A DNA stretch of 64,000 bases from Acetobacter estunensis (GCF_019083805.1 NZ_JAHRDV010000006.1:124001-188000); one strand, 5' to 3'; positions 1 through 9,044 are shown, numbered from the stretch's first letter. Made by a program: numbers and translations. Notes: generated by a model not told the origin, from the letters alone.

Positions 1-43
1 GTACGTCCCGTCGCCATGCGAACAGACGCTCGGCCGGGGTCAT
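1..43 (-). CDS. 5' end of a further gene in the glycosyltransferase operon (partial)
   Basis: An ATG on the minus strand at position 43 opens a frame that reads MTPAERLFAWRRDV and runs off the window edge. It begins 8 nt after the stop of the GT2 gene and points the same way, so it is probably the next gene of the same polysaccharide operon. Only 14 residues are visible, so no family can be assigned and the start itself is tentative. Confidence 0.3.
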   Translation of the reverse strand, partial: MTPAERLFAWRRDV

Positions 44-51
44 GGTGCTGC

Positions 52-1011
52 TCAATGGCGTGCCAGCCTGCGCTTTACGGCACGGCTAACCTGACTGGCC
101 ACTTGCGGCAGAAAGGAGGGGCGCTTGAGCGCGCGACGTCCCAGCCCGATGACGTCGCCCTTGCGCACGGCGACTGAGAAGAAATGCGCGTCATCCAGCC
201 GCATCAGCCCTTCGGCCCGGTGTTGCAGAAGCCGCACGAGTTCGGGTTGGCTGGCGATTTTGGGTTGTTGAGCCAGTTCAAGAGCGGAACGTGCCAGAGC
301 GCCATAGGCAATGGAGGTGCGTGAGAGGGCGGACAGGCGACCGCTCACCGCGCCTGAGCGTTGGGTGTAGAGGTAGAGCGCTTCGTCGAGCAGCACGAAC
401 ATGGCGCCTGCCAGCAGCAGGCTGACAACGAGAGCGAAGTCTTCGCCGTGACGCATGTCGGCGCGGTAGCGCAGGCCGGTCTTTTCCAGAAACGCGCGAC
501 GGAAGCAGGGTTTGAGCAATCCCCAATCCATACCGCTGCCATCCACCTGATTATGGCGCAGGAAGTCATCCAGCGTCACGACATGCCCGGAAAGCCCTGC
601 GGTTGCATTGGCGCGTCCGCTGACGCAGTTGGCATCGGCATCGAAATACAGAAGATCATCGGCCAGCATGTCGATGTCGCCGCGTCGGCTGGCGATGGCG
701 CCCAGCTTTTCCAGCCGCGTGGGGGCAAAGGCGTCATCGGCGTCGAGAATGGCGATCCACTCGCCCGTGGCGTTGGCGATCCCAAGATTGCGTGCCGCCG
801 ATGGGCCGCCGTTTTGGGGTGTCTGGAGCAGTCTGATACGGGGATCTTCGGCTGCGAGGCGTTTCACAACTTCGCGCGTGTTATCCGTGGAGCAGTCATC
901 CACCATCAGGATTTCGAGGGGCGGCTGTGTCTGGGTCTGCACGGAGCGCACGGCGCGTTCCAGAAAAGCCTCGGCATTATAGACGGGGATGATGACGGAG
1001 AAGGTGCTCAT
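52..1011 (-). CDS. Family 2 glycosyltransferase
   Basis: A 319-residue GT-A fold glycosyltransferase. The N-terminus SVIIPVYNAEAFLERAV is the classic GT2 nucleotide-binding start, followed by ARNLGIANATGEW and the metal/UDP-sugar binding motif ILDADDAF near residue 90. No membrane segment is evident, so it should act at the inner face of the membrane, adding one sugar to a lipid-linked oligosaccharide or to LPS. Its ATG overlaps the stop of the upstream glycosyltransferase gene by 4 nt (ATGA), indicating translational coupling. The neighbour's GumK-like domain suggests an acetan/xanthan-type exopolysaccharide, but sugar donor and acceptor cannot be read from the sequence. Confidence 0.88.
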   Translation of the reverse strand: MSTFSVIIPVYNAEAFLERAVRSVQTQTQPPLEILMVDDCSTDNTREVVKRLAAEDPRIRLLQTPQNGGPSAARNLGIANATGEWIAILDADDAFAPTRLEKLGAIASRRGDIDMLADDLLYFDADANCVSGRANATAGLSGHVVTLDDFLRHNQVDGSGMDWGLLKPCFRRAFLEKTGLRYRADMRHGEDFALVVSLLLAGAMFVLLDEALYLYTQRSGAVSGRLSALSRTSIAYGALARSALELAQQPKIASQPELVRLLQHRAEGLMRLDDAHFFSVAVRKGDVIGLGRRALKRPSFLPQVASQVSRAVKRRLARH

Positions 1012-3278
1012 GATGCCAGCGCCTGATCGTACACAGCTTCCAGACGTTGTGTGCAGGTGTGAATGTCGTGGTTCTGTTCGATATACACGCGGGCGTTTGC
1101 TCCGAAACGGGTGGCGAGTTCGTCATCCGTCAGCAGCGTGATGAGATGGCGGGTCAGGGCATCGATGTCATGCTCCGCAAAGGCGAATCCTGTTTCGCCA
1201 TCGATCATGCCCTCCGTTGTGCCGCCACTGGCGGAAGTCACCACCGGCACGCCACTGGCCTGAGCTTCGAGCAACACCAGAGGCAGTCCCTCCATATCGC
1301 CGTTTTCGGCGGTAATGCTCGGTAGGCAGAACACGCGGGCTTCTTTCATGAACGCTTGTACCGCGTCGCGGCTGACGGCACCTGCGAAGGTTACGTCTGC
1401 CACATGGGCGGCTTTTCGTTCGAGTGCCGCTCGCTGCGGTCCATCGCCCGCAATGATGAGCCGCGCATCCGGAACGGCGTTGCGCACACGTGCGAACGCG
1501 TCCAGCAGGATGGACGCCCCTTTCTTTTCCACCAGACGGCCTACGAACAGGATCGTGCGGCTGCGTTTGCCCGGTGCGGGTTCGGAGGGCTGAAAACGAC
1601 GGACGTCGATCCCGATATGGCAGATGGAAATCCGGTTGGCGGGCAGGCCGCAGCGGACGGCGGCGTCACGGATCGGTCCTGAAACGGCGACGAAGCTGAC
1701 ATGCTTCTGCCGTGCCAGTCGGGCAAGCCGGCGTGGATAGCTCTTCCACCGACGTCCCCCGTGTCCGGCCGCGAACCAGTCCATGTGGGTGGAAATATCC
1801 GATCCATGCAGAGTCACGACCAGCGGCACGCCAAGCCGTTTCGCGACAGGCCAGGCCTCTACGCCATCAAAGCCGAAATGGGCATGGATGAGTTGCGGGG
1901 CGAGCGAGCGGGCAATAGGCATCATGCTCGGATAGGGGCGTTCCAATGTGCGCGCTACGACGCCTTGCACGCGCTGGAGGAAGGTGGCTGGTCCTTGATG
2001 TACGGCCAAGGCAGGGAGACCTTCGAGCGGCAGTTTGCCGATTTCACGCTCACCGATCAGCACGGCTTTCCAGCGTTTGAGCATCTTTGCCTGATCGCGC
2101 ACGAATGTTTCGGAAAGCGGCAGGATCTCCGTGCGGTAAATGGCGACGGTTTTGCCTTCGGTGCGTGCGGCGAGGCGATATTGCGGGAAGCGCTCCGGCA
2201 TGAGCAGGCGGTCCACCACCTCTTTCCACGAAGGAATGTCGATGGTGATGGGTTCGTGGAAAGCCAGAGCGTCCCGAATGGCGGTGGTGATCGAGGCCTT
2301 GTCGCCCGGTACGTAGCCGAAGCGTCCCTTCACGGTGCCCACGGCAAATTCTGGGCAGACCGCGGGTTTGCCGAAGAAAGCGAACTGCTTGAGCTTGAGA
2401 GACGTATCGAGAAGATAACGCGGTGTGTCGGCATCGCGGTAGGGCGCGACGCCGAAGGCGGCGTGCTGCACGTAACCCAGCGTCTGTTCGAACGGCATTT
2501 CGTCATGAACGACGATGTTGGGATGCTTTTCCAGCGCTTCGGCTGCGCGTCCGGCGCCGATGACATGAAACTCCACGTCCGGGAAGGCTGGGGCGGCAAG
2601 GTTGAAAAACGACGCATCGAAAAGCATCGAGCCGACCGAGACGCAGGCGGTCTTGCCGTTATAGGGCGATGGGCGCGGGCGCTCCATCATGTCACGATCG
2701 ATGCCATGCGGTGCGAAAATGGCGCTTTGCCCGTGGGGCATGCCTTCAAGCAGGAGGGGAGAGGGCAGGCGCACGAGGTCGATCTTGTCGAAATTGTGCG
2801 CAAAGTCGCGACGGATCGTCTCGGCGGATCCAATGACGGAGAGGTCATCGGAGGCAAGATAGACGATGCGAGCCGCGGGATTCAGTCGCTTCACATCCGC
2901 GATGTAGATCGGGGACATACCGGATTCGACGAACACCACGTCCGCTTCTTTTATCCATTCCTTGAGAATGGACGGCATTGTCAGTCTGTAAAACTTGAAC
3001 ATGGCGGCTTCAAGCGGCCACAGTTTGGAGTTTTTCAGACGGAAAGGGTGCCACAAACCGCGTTGGAGGTAACATTCCACGCCGTCCACCACTTCCATAT
3101 GGTTGGCGTGTGCGGCCAGATCGGCGCGGGTATCGCCACGATGTTCGGACAGACGGCTCAGCCCGGTGGAATAGAAGCGTGTCGTGCCACGACGGGCCAG
3201 TTCGGCAGTGATGAAATGGACGCTTGCCTTGCGACGCGACCGGAAATCATGCACCGACAGAACAAGAAAGTTGGTCAT
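1008..3278 (-). CDS. Two-domain glycosyltransferase: GumK-like (GT70) plus GT4
   Basis: A 756-residue protein carrying two glycosyltransferases in one chain. Residues 1 to about 375 resemble Xanthomonas GumK, the membrane-associated glucuronosyltransferase of xanthan synthesis: LVLSVHDFRSRRKASVHFIT near the N-terminus, RGTTRFYS, a VVFVESGMSPIYI stretch and VSVGSMLFDASFF all have close GumK counterparts. From about residue 378 (LPLSETFVRDQAKML) a GT4 enzyme follows, with HAHFGFDG, the LFVGRLVEKKG motif and the retaining EX7E-type region AENGDMEGLPLVLLEAQASG. The stop overlaps the downstream GT2 start. It may therefore add two consecutive sugars, one being glucuronate, to an acetan-like repeat unit; that substrate assignment is inference from similarity remembered, not computed. 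Confidence 0.85.
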   Translation of the reverse strand: MTNFLVLSVHDFRSRRKASVHFITAELARRGTTRFYSTGLSRLSEHRGDTRADLAAHANHMEVVDGVECYLQRGLWHPFRLKNSKLWPLEAAMFKFYRLTMPSILKEWIKEADVVFVESGMSPIYIADVKRLNPAARIVYLASDDLSVIGSAETIRRDFAHNFDKIDLVRLPSPLLLEGMPHGQSAIFAPHGIDRDMMERPRPSPYNGKTACVSVGSMLFDASFFNLAAPAFPDVEFHVIGAGRAAEALEKHPNIVVHDEMPFEQTLGYVQHAAFGVAPYRDADTPRYLLDTSLKLKQFAFFGKPAVCPEFAVGTVKGRFGYVPGDKASITTAIRDALAFHEPITIDIPSWKEVVDRLLMPERFPQYRLAARTEGKTVAIYRTEILPLSETFVRDQAKMLKRWKAVLIGEREIGKLPLEGLPALAVHQGPATFLQRVQGVVARTLERPYPSMMPIARSLAPQLIHAHFGFDGVEAWPVAKRLGVPLVVTLHGSDISTHMDWFAAGHGGRRWKSYPRRLARLARQKHVSFVAVSGPIRDAAVRCGLPANRISICHIGIDVRRFQPSEPAPGKRSRTILFVGRLVEKKGASILLDAFARVRNAVPDARLIIAGDGPQRAALERKAAHVADVTFAGAVSRDAVQAFMKEARVFCLPSITAENGDMEGLPLVLLEAQASGVPVVTSASGGTTEGMIDGETGFAFAEHDIDALTRHLITLLTDDELATRFGANARVYIEQNHDIHTCTQRLEAVYDQALAS

Positions 3279-3441
3279 CAGGGTGCGCGCCTCCGTGCTG
3301 CGTCAGGTTTGCGATCGGTGCGGGATGATCGCGTTTAACGGCTTGTTTATCAACGGGGCAATCTCACGGAAACGCGCAGGGCTGCTGTGGGGTTGAATAA
3401 TGCATCCAAGCCGATGGAGGCAGCGGGTGAAGGACATGACC
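3279..3441. promoter_or_regulatory. Divergent promoter region between glycosyltransferases and GH5
   Basis: This 163-bp gap separates the leftward glycosyltransferase operon from the rightward GH5 gene, so it must hold both promoters. I see no clear -35/-10 pair or operator that I would defend. Confidence 0.4.
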
Positions 3442-4503
3442 ATGAAAAGTGGCAGAAGGATGCTGAACATGCGCCTCCATGACATTCTCGCGCTTGTGGC
3501 TCTGGGCGGTCTGACGTTGGGGACGACTGCCGCGGAGGCGGCGACACCTCGGGGCGGCGTTAATCTGGCCGGAGCGGGCTTCGCGTCGGGGAAAATTCCC
3601 GGTCGATTGAACTGGGACTACATGTTCCCCAAACAAGGAGAGATTGATTACTACACGCAGCAGGGCATGAGCCTGTTCCGCCTGCCCATCCTGTGGGAAC
3701 GCATCCAGCCGCAGCTTTCGGGAAAGCTGGATGTCGCCTATCTCCGGGAGGTGAAGGATTTCATCGAAGCTTCACGCAAAGCGGGTGCTGAGGTCATTCT
3801 CGACGTCCACAATTACGGCAAGTTCCACGGGAAATTTATTGGCACCTCGGACGTGCCGACGGCGGCCTTTGTCGATCTTTGGGTGCGGCTGGGGCGTGAG
3901 TTCGGGCGCGACCGGCACGTTCTGTTCGATCTGATGAATGAGCCGCAGCAGAGCTCGGCGGACGAATGGGTGGACATCCAGCAGGCTGTCATTGATGGGC
4001 TGCGCAAGGCGGGAGTGAAAAACCGCATCATTGTCTCCGGCGTGAAATGGGATGGCGCCCATAATTTCGAGAAGGACAATGGCGCGGCGCTCGCGCGTTT
4101 GCATGATCCGGTGCAACCGTTGCTCTATCAGGCCCACCAGTATTTCGATGCGGATTCTTCGGGGCGTTCACCCAACTGCATTCCGCAGGATCAGGTGGTG
4201 GGCAAACTCTCGCCGTTTGTCGATTGGCTGAAGGCGCATCACGCGCAGGGGATTCTGGGTGAGTTCGGTGTCAGCCAGACGCCGGAATGTCTGGCTGACC
4301 TGAAGGCGGCCATGACGTATCTCTATGCTCAGCCGGACGTGATCTACGGTTGGACCTATTGGGCGGGAGGACCGCTGTGGGGGGCTTACATGTATTCCAT
4401 CGAGCCTACCAAAGACGGTACGGAGAAGCCACAGATGGATGTGCTGCGGCCATTTCTTGCGACGAAAAGACATGCGGGTTCACGCCGCCATTCGGCTCCC
4501 TGA
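3442..4503 (+). CDS. Secreted glycoside hydrolase family 5 (endoglucanase-like)
   Basis: A 353-residue exported glycanase. The chosen ATG at 3442 has GAAGG 8 nt upstream; in-frame ATGs at 3436 and 3400 are less well placed. The first 34 residues form a signal peptide with a hydrophobic core and an AEA-A cleavage site. The mature part is a GH5 TIM barrel: GVNLAGAGF at the start, DVHNYGKFHG, the acid/base glutamate in FDLMNEPQ (E167) and the nucleophile glutamate in ILGEFGVSQ (E274), with HQYFD and WTYWAGG also typical. It would hydrolyse a beta-1,4-linked glucan in the periplasm or outside. Lying opposite exopolysaccharide glycosyltransferases, it may trim the polymer they make, though a general cellulase role is equally possible. 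Confidence 0.9.
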   Translation: MKSGRRMLNMRLHDILALVALGGLTLGTTAAEAATPRGGVNLAGAGFASGKIPGRLNWDYMFPKQGEIDYYTQQGMSLFRLPILWERIQPQLSGKLDVAYLREVKDFIEASRKAGAEVILDVHNYGKFHGKFIGTSDVPTAAFVDLWVRLGREFGRDRHVLFDLMNEPQQSSADEWVDIQQAVIDGLRKAGVKNRIIVSGVKWDGAHNFEKDNGAALARLHDPVQPLLYQAHQYFDADSSGRSPNCIPQDQVVGKLSPFVDWLKAHHAQGILGEFGVSQTPECLADLKAAMTYLYAQPDVIYGWTYWAGGPLWGAYMYSIEPTKDGTEKPQMDVLRPFLATKRHAGSRRHSAP

Positions 4504-4610
4504 CATGACGCTGCCTCTTGCAACCGGCTGATCGCGCGCCATATCCAGCACAATGGGCGGTTGCCGTTACGGGGCCGTCCCCACTGTCTCGCTCACAGGG
4601 AGGAGGCTGC

Positions 4611-5120
4611 ATGTCAGGCAGAGTGTTTGGATCACCCATGTTTCTCGGGTTCGATCATCTTGAGACCATGCTCGAACGGGCGTCCAAAACGTCCGGGGAT
4701 GGATATCCGCCCTACAACATCGAACAGATCGGGCCATCCACACTGCGGATCACGCTAGCGGTGGCGGGCTTTACGATGGACGATCTTCAGATCACTCAGG
4801 AAGACAATCAGCTTGTCATCCGTGGGCGTCAGACCGAGGATTTTCAGGGACGTGTGTTCCTGCATCGTGGCATCGCCTCGCGCCAGTTTCAGAAATCCTT
4901 TGTGCTGGCGGAAGGGATCGATATCGGTGGCGCGTGGCTGGATAACGGGCTTCTGAATATCGATCTTTACCGTCCGCAGCCGGAAGTGCGCGTGAGACGG
5001 ATTGATATTCGCGCGGGAAGTGCGAACGGTCCGGCTGCGCGCGCCAGTGGGGCGAATGGCAGCGGGATCGCACCTGCGACGGCTGTTCCCAAGACGGTGC
5101 GGAGCATTGGAGACGAGTGA
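4611..5120 (+). CDS. Small heat-shock protein, Hsp20/IbpA family
   Basis: A 169-residue alpha-crystallin-type chaperone that would hold unfolding proteins for later refolding. The start is set by a perfect AGGAGG at 4601-4606, 4 nt before the ATG. The alpha-crystallin domain spans roughly residues 35-125, with YPPYNIEQIGPSTLRITLAV opening the beta-sandwich and the LDNGLLNIDL segment at its end. The C-terminal tail after RRIDIRAG is long and rich in Ala and Gly, and I do not see the usual IXI anchor there, which would be needed for standard oligomer contacts. The gene stands alone, ahead of a strong terminator. Confidence 0.9.
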   Translation: MSGRVFGSPMFLGFDHLETMLERASKTSGDGYPPYNIEQIGPSTLRITLAVAGFTMDDLQITQEDNQLVIRGRQTEDFQGRVFLHRGIASRQFQKSFVLAEGIDIGGAWLDNGLLNIDLYRPQPEVRVRRIDIRAGSANGPAARASGANGSGIAPATAVPKTVRSIGDE

Positions 5121-5127
5121 AAAGAAT

Positions 5128-5172
5128 TCACGCTCATCTTTGTTGGGAAATAAAAGATGAGCGTGATTTTTT
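5128..5172 (+). terminator. Intrinsic terminator after the Hsp20 gene
   Basis: A perfect 13-bp stem (5128-5140 with 5154-5166) and a 13-nt loop is followed directly by six T residues at 5167-5172. It lies between convergent genes, so the stem could also help end transcripts of the minus-strand methyltransferase-like gene. Confidence 0.88.
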
Positions 5173-5177
5173 AAGGG

Positions 5178-5897
5178 TTACTCAAGGATTGCAATCCCAA
5201 GGCCCAAGAACTTCTTTCCTGTGCGTGTAATGACTTCATCATATTGTTCTGTGAAAGCCTCTGTTTTGCGGTCCGGCAATATAGAGGTTATTAAATTCCA
5301 GATATTTTTTACGCCGACGCAGGCATCGCTGATAACGTCGTGTAAAGCAAGATACTTTGCATGATTTTTGGTGGCGATATAATCGTGAAGACAGCCTTCT
5401 GTGCTATGGTCACCATCAATGAGGACAAGATCCCATTGACGGGATTGTAGTTCAGAAATGCTTTCCTCTGAACGACTCGACGAGATTAAGTATTTTGTAT
5501 TTTTGTGAGAGTTGCAATAATTCTGCATGATATCGCTTCGTGCGATATCGATAGCGAGAGCGCTTTCAATAGGATTAAATCGTTTTAGGTATTCGAGTGT
5601 TATAATAAACGTCCCGCCATGACGACAGCCGACTTCCGCGTAAGATTTTATGTTTTTCTTTGATAGGGATACAAGGTATTTCGAGAATTGCTTGGGGTAT
5701 TGCCATGATTTAATGCCATGTCCACACCATGGAAGAAGACTGACAGGAAATTCTTCCAAAATTTCGTTGTTGAAGCCAAGAGTGGGAAGCATAACATGTT
5801 CAATATAAGCGGCATCTTGTAATTTTTCGAAAGGAACTTCTTGAATAAAGCGAATTGCGCCTTCAATATCACCAGCAGGTAAAGGTGTAATATCCAT
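5178..5897 (-). CDS. Class I SAM-dependent methyltransferase-like protein in an AT-rich island
   Basis: A 239-residue protein. I start it at the ATG at 5897 (MDITPLPAGDIEGA); longer versions lead into sequence that does not look coding. The SAM-binding motif I appears as YAEVGCRHGGTFI near residue 90, followed by ALAIDIA (acidic loop) and DLVLIDGDHSTEGCLHDY, which together match the Methyltransf_24/cephalosporin-hydroxylase-like group. Substrate is unknown; such genes are common near sugar-decoration clusters. Base composition is much more AT-rich than every neighbour, with TTT, AAA and ATT codons dominating, a sign of recent acquisition. It stands alone, convergent to the Hsp20 gene. Confidence 0.65.
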   Translation of the reverse strand: MDITPLPAGDIEGAIRFIQEVPFEKLQDAAYIEHVMLPTLGFNNEILEEFPVSLLPWCGHGIKSWQYPKQFSKYLVSLSKKNIKSYAEVGCRHGGTFIITLEYLKRFNPIESALAIDIARSDIMQNYCNSHKNTKYLISSSRSEESISELQSRQWDLVLIDGDHSTEGCLHDYIATKNHAKYLALHDVISDACVGVKNIWNLITSILPDRKTEAFTEQYDEVITRTGKKFLGLGIAILE

Positions 5898-6064
5898 TTG
5901 TATGCACCGTTCGTAGTAGATAAAGAAAATCGAAGAATGTTCGACGCTTTTTAAGGTATTTTGAATTGTATAATAATTATTTAAATATATTGAGATTCGC
6001 GTATAATTTGAAAGGAAACGAAAGGTATCCCGGATATTGTGGGGACTATATCCGGGAGAATCTC
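5898..6064. other. AT-rich intergenic segment
   Basis: The AT-rich composition of the methyltransferase-like gene continues through these 167 bp and ends close to the hpf stop codon. It probably holds that gene's promoter and marks one edge of the acquired segment. I see no gene or inverted repeat that would identify an insertion sequence. Confidence 0.4.
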
Positions 6065-6667
6065 TTATTTTGAGCCCGGTTCCACCCAACCGATATTCCC
6101 GTCATCACGTCGGTAAACGATGTTGATCGCGCCACTGGCGCTATTGCGAAAGACCAGCAAATGGCGGTCCGCCAAATCTAACCGCATGACGGCTTCGCTC
6201 ACCGTAAGATAGGCGATTTCCGTGGGTTGTTCTGCAATGACGGTTGCAAAGGCGGTTTCTGTTTCCTTGTCAGCCAGAAGTTCTGTGCCAGTGTTGGCGG
6301 CTGGAGACTCGCTTTGCTGTTGCAGTACGTAGGTCCGCCCTATTTCAGGCGTGTGACGCGGCGCAGATCCGCGTGCGTGGGAGGTGACCCGCTTCCGATA
6401 GCGGCGCAGACGTTTGGCGATGTGTTCGGCGGCATCATCGAAAGCGCTGTGGGCATCGGCCGCTTCGCCCTCTCCGCGCAGCGTGAGGCCGCGTCCGGCA
6501 TGAACATTGATGTCACAGGTGAAAAAGGCGCGAGCCTTGCTGAATGTCACGCTGGCGTCGAATGCGTCATCGAAATACCGGTTCGCGATATTTCCAAGGT
6601 GGGACGTAACGCGCTCTTTAAGTGCAGCTGAGAGATCGATCTGTTTACCGGAAACGTGAATCTGCAT
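6065..6667 (-). CDS. hpf: Ribosome hibernation promoting factor, long form
   Basis: A 200-residue long-type HPF. The N-terminal domain (about 1-100, starting MQIHVSGKQIDLSAALKERV) binds the decoding centre of the 30S subunit, and the C-terminal domain (about 145-200, with VSEAVMRLDLADRHLLVFRN and the conserved NIVYRRDDGNIGWVEP) makes the 30S-30S contact that builds 100S dimers. It lies 65 bp downstream of rpoN in the same direction, the arrangement usual in alphaproteobacteria, so it may be expressed with sigma-54 or from its own stationary-phase promoter. Confidence 0.95.
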   Translation of the reverse strand: MQIHVSGKQIDLSAALKERVTSHLGNIANRYFDDAFDASVTFSKARAFFTCDINVHAGRGLTLRGEGEAADAHSAFDDAAEHIAKRLRRYRKRVTSHARGSAPRHTPEIGRTYVLQQQSESPAANTGTELLADKETETAFATVIAEQPTEIAYLTVSEAVMRLDLADRHLLVFRNSASGAINIVYRRDDGNIGWVEPGSK

Positions 6668-6732
6668 TCTGACGGGCTCCTTGTCCTTGAGGAAACCGGT
6701 CGCCTGAAGCCTGTGACGACGCCCGTGCGCCG

Positions 6733-8229
6733 TCAGGCGGAGGCGGCTTTCTTCCGTTTGCGCTGCACGGAACTTTCGATGTGCAACGCTTCCCGGTATT
6801 TGGCCACGGTTCGACGGGCGATGTCCACGCCTTCCTTGCGAAGGTTTCGCACGATGTCGTCATCCGACAGGACCGCCTCCCTGTCCTCCGCATCGATCAG
6901 ACGGCGTATACGGAAACGTATTGCTTCTGCACTGTGATTTTCTTTTCCACGCTGTCCTTTCAAAGCTGTCGTGAAAAAGTATTTCATCTCCAGAAGGCCG
7001 CGTGGAGTTGCAACATATTTGCCAGCCGTAGCGCGGCTTACAGTACTTTCATGCAATCCTGTCTCTTCCGCAATCTCGCGCATAGTGAGAGGTGTGAGAG
7101 CGATTGCGCCGTGTTCCAGAAAAGCAACCTGCCGTCTCATTATTTCTCTAGCCACCTTGAGCAGTGTGCGCTCTTTTTGCTCAAGTGCTTTAAGCAGCCA
7201 CGAAGCGTGCGAAATCTTCTCCTTGAGAAAGCCCTTGTCGTTCGCACGTAAGCTGCGGAAAGCACGCCGCTGAAGGCCCGTATCGATCCGCAGGCGGGGA
7301 AGGGCCTCATCGTTCAGATCGACGCGCCACAAACCATCGGGCTGTTGACGCACAATGACGTCCGGTATGCGCACGATCATGCCCAGCCTGTCCGGCTCGA
7401 AGCCGGGCTTGGGGTCGAGATGCCGCAGTTCCATGAGCATGTCCGCCAGATCGGCTTCATCCACTCCGCACAGGGCGGGCAACTGAGTGGTTTTGTGGTG
7501 AGCGATCAGATCGAGATGATCGAGCAGAGTCTCCGTTGCGGGATCGAGGCGATTGCGGGCCGCCAGTTGTGCGGCAAGACACTCACGCAGGGAGGTGGCG
7601 AACAGCCCCGGCGGGTCGAATTGCGTCATCATCAAGTGACGCACGGCTTCCAGATCCTCGTGAGATACACCCAGCATACGAGCCAGTTCCGTAGGGGCGG
7701 TGCAAAGGCGTCCGGCGGGATCGAGATCGGCCAGAAGTGCCGCGCCGATCAACCTTTGTACAGGGGAGAAGGATGCGGTCAGGCGCAGTTGTTCCGCCAG
7801 ACGGTCATGCAGGGAAAGCGCGGCGGGAGGATCGGGTAATGTGTCGCCGGAGAGAGAGGTAGTCGTACGCCAGTCACGTGGGGCGCTCTCGGTGGTCCAT
7901 GTGTCGTCGAAGCCTGCTCCCTCTGCAACGGTAGCAGGCTCCATATCCAGCGCTGCTTCTCCGATGAGTGTATCGGCGGCGCAGGTGGTGCTGTCCGGCA
8001 GAACGGAGGTTTCCGGCGGAGAAAGTGTCTGGTCCGGGGCTGGACGCTCGGCCGGAAAAGGCGCGTCTTCCACGCGTATGAGCAAGGGATTGTCCAGAAG
8101 TTCCTGCTCGACCAGTTCGTTCACTTCCGCGCTGGTCATTTGCAGGATGCGGATCGCCAGACGCAACTGGGGCGTCATGACGAGGTTGTGCGTTTGCTGG
8201 AGCTGAAGTCCCGGTCGTGCTGCGGCCAT
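6733..8229 (-). CDS. rpoN: RNA polymerase sigma-54 factor
   Basis: A 498-residue sigma-54. The glutamine/leucine-rich activator-interacting region I is at the N-terminus (LQLQQTHNLVMTPQLRLAI), the core-binding domain occupies the middle, and the DNA-binding helix-turn-helix (ETGLHESTVSRATAGKY) is followed by the diagnostic RpoN box ARRTVAKYREALHI near the C-terminus. It directs transcription from -24/-12 promoters and needs AAA+ activators, often for nitrogen genes. It follows lptB by 11 bp in the Lpt operon, a common alphaproteobacterial order. I did not find a convincing -24/-12 site upstream of the nitrogen genes in this window. Confidence 0.97.
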   Translation of the reverse strand: MAAARPGLQLQQTHNLVMTPQLRLAIRILQMTSAEVNELVEQELLDNPLLIRVEDAPFPAERPAPDQTLSPPETSVLPDSTTCAADTLIGEAALDMEPATVAEGAGFDDTWTTESAPRDWRTTTSLSGDTLPDPPAALSLHDRLAEQLRLTASFSPVQRLIGAALLADLDPAGRLCTAPTELARMLGVSHEDLEAVRHLMMTQFDPPGLFATSLRECLAAQLAARNRLDPATETLLDHLDLIAHHKTTQLPALCGVDEADLADMLMELRHLDPKPGFEPDRLGMIVRIPDVIVRQQPDGLWRVDLNDEALPRLRIDTGLQRRAFRSLRANDKGFLKEKISHASWLLKALEQKERTLLKVAREIMRRQVAFLEHGAIALTPLTMREIAEETGLHESTVSRATAGKYVATPRGLLEMKYFFTTALKGQRGKENHSAEAIRFRIRRLIDAEDREAVLSDDDIVRNLRKEGVDIARRTVAKYREALHIESSVQRKRKKAASA

Positions 8230-8240
8230 AAGGCCAGAGA

Positions 8241-9044
8241 TTAGAGGGTGAAACTTTCTCCAAGGTACACGCGGCGCACATCCTCGTGGGCCACGATCTC
8301 TTCGGGCAGGCCCTGCATCAGTACCTGACCACCGTGCATGATATAGGCGCGGTCGATCACTTCCAGCGTTTCGCGCACGTTGTGGTCGGTGATCAGCACG
8401 CCGATGCCACGATCCTTCAGATGTGAGACCAGATCGCGGATTTCGCCCACGGCAATGGGGTCGATGCCCGCCAGCGGTTCGTCCAGAAGGATGTAGTTCG
8501 GTTGGCTGGCCAGTGCGCGCGCAATTTCCAGTCGGCGGCGCTCACCGCCCGAAAGAGCGAGGGAAGGCGAGCGGCGCAGATGCGAGATGCCGAATTCCCC
8601 CAACAGACCGTCCAGCATGGCGTCGCGCTTGTCGGGGTCCGACTCGACCACCTCCAGCGCGGCCATGATGTTCTGCTCGACATTGAGGCCACGGAAGATG
8701 CTGGCTTCCTGCGGCAGATAGCCAATGCCCAGACGGGCGCGGCGATACATGGGCAGGCGCGTGATGTCTGCGCCATCGAGTGTGATGGAGCCGGTGTCGG
8801 GCTGAACAAGCCCCACGATCATGTAGAAGCTGGTGGTCTTGCCCGCACCGTTCGGTCCGAGCAGTCCTACCGCCTCGCCGCGATGGACCTCAATCGAGAC
8901 GTTCCGGACAACCTCGCGTTTCTTGTAGGATTTGCCGATCCCGTCCGCGAACAGGCCGTGGGCGCGGTCCCGCAGGATGGGCGTGTCCACACCGGGACGG
9001 AGGGCGGTCTGCATGAAATCGGGGGCGAAGTCCTGCTCGTTCAT
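8241..9044 (-). CDS. lptB: LPS export ABC transporter ATPase
   Basis: A 267-residue ABC ATPase that powers LPS extraction from the inner membrane with LptF and LptG. Walker A is GPNGAGKTTSFYM, the signature is LSGGERRRLEIARAL, Walker B is ILLDEPLAGIDP and the switch histidine lies in LITDHNVRETL. The N-terminal extension of about 35 residues before the ABC core is longer than in E. coli. It sits 2 bp after lptA in a kdsD-lptC-lptA-lptB-rpoN-hpf array; lptF and lptG are not in the window. Confidence 0.96.
   Translation of the reverse strand: MNEQDFAPDFMQTALRPGVDTPILRDRAHGLFADGIGKSYKKREVVRNVSIEVHRGEAVGLLGPNGAGKTTSFYMIVGLVQPDTGSITLDGADITRLPMYRRARLGIGYLPQEASIFRGLNVEQNIMAALEVVESDPDKRDAMLDGLLGEFGISHLRRSPSLALSGGERRRLEIARALASQPNYILLDEPLAGIDPIAVGEIRDLVSHLKDRGIGVLITDHNVRETLEVIDRAYIMHGGQVLMQGLPEEIVAHEDVRRVYLGESFTL

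Noticed and set aside
1701-3338. A 545-codon plus-strand frame opposite the GumK-GT4 gene
   Set aside because: No domain, Gly/His/Arg-rich, and it is the antisense of clear glycosyltransferase motifs.
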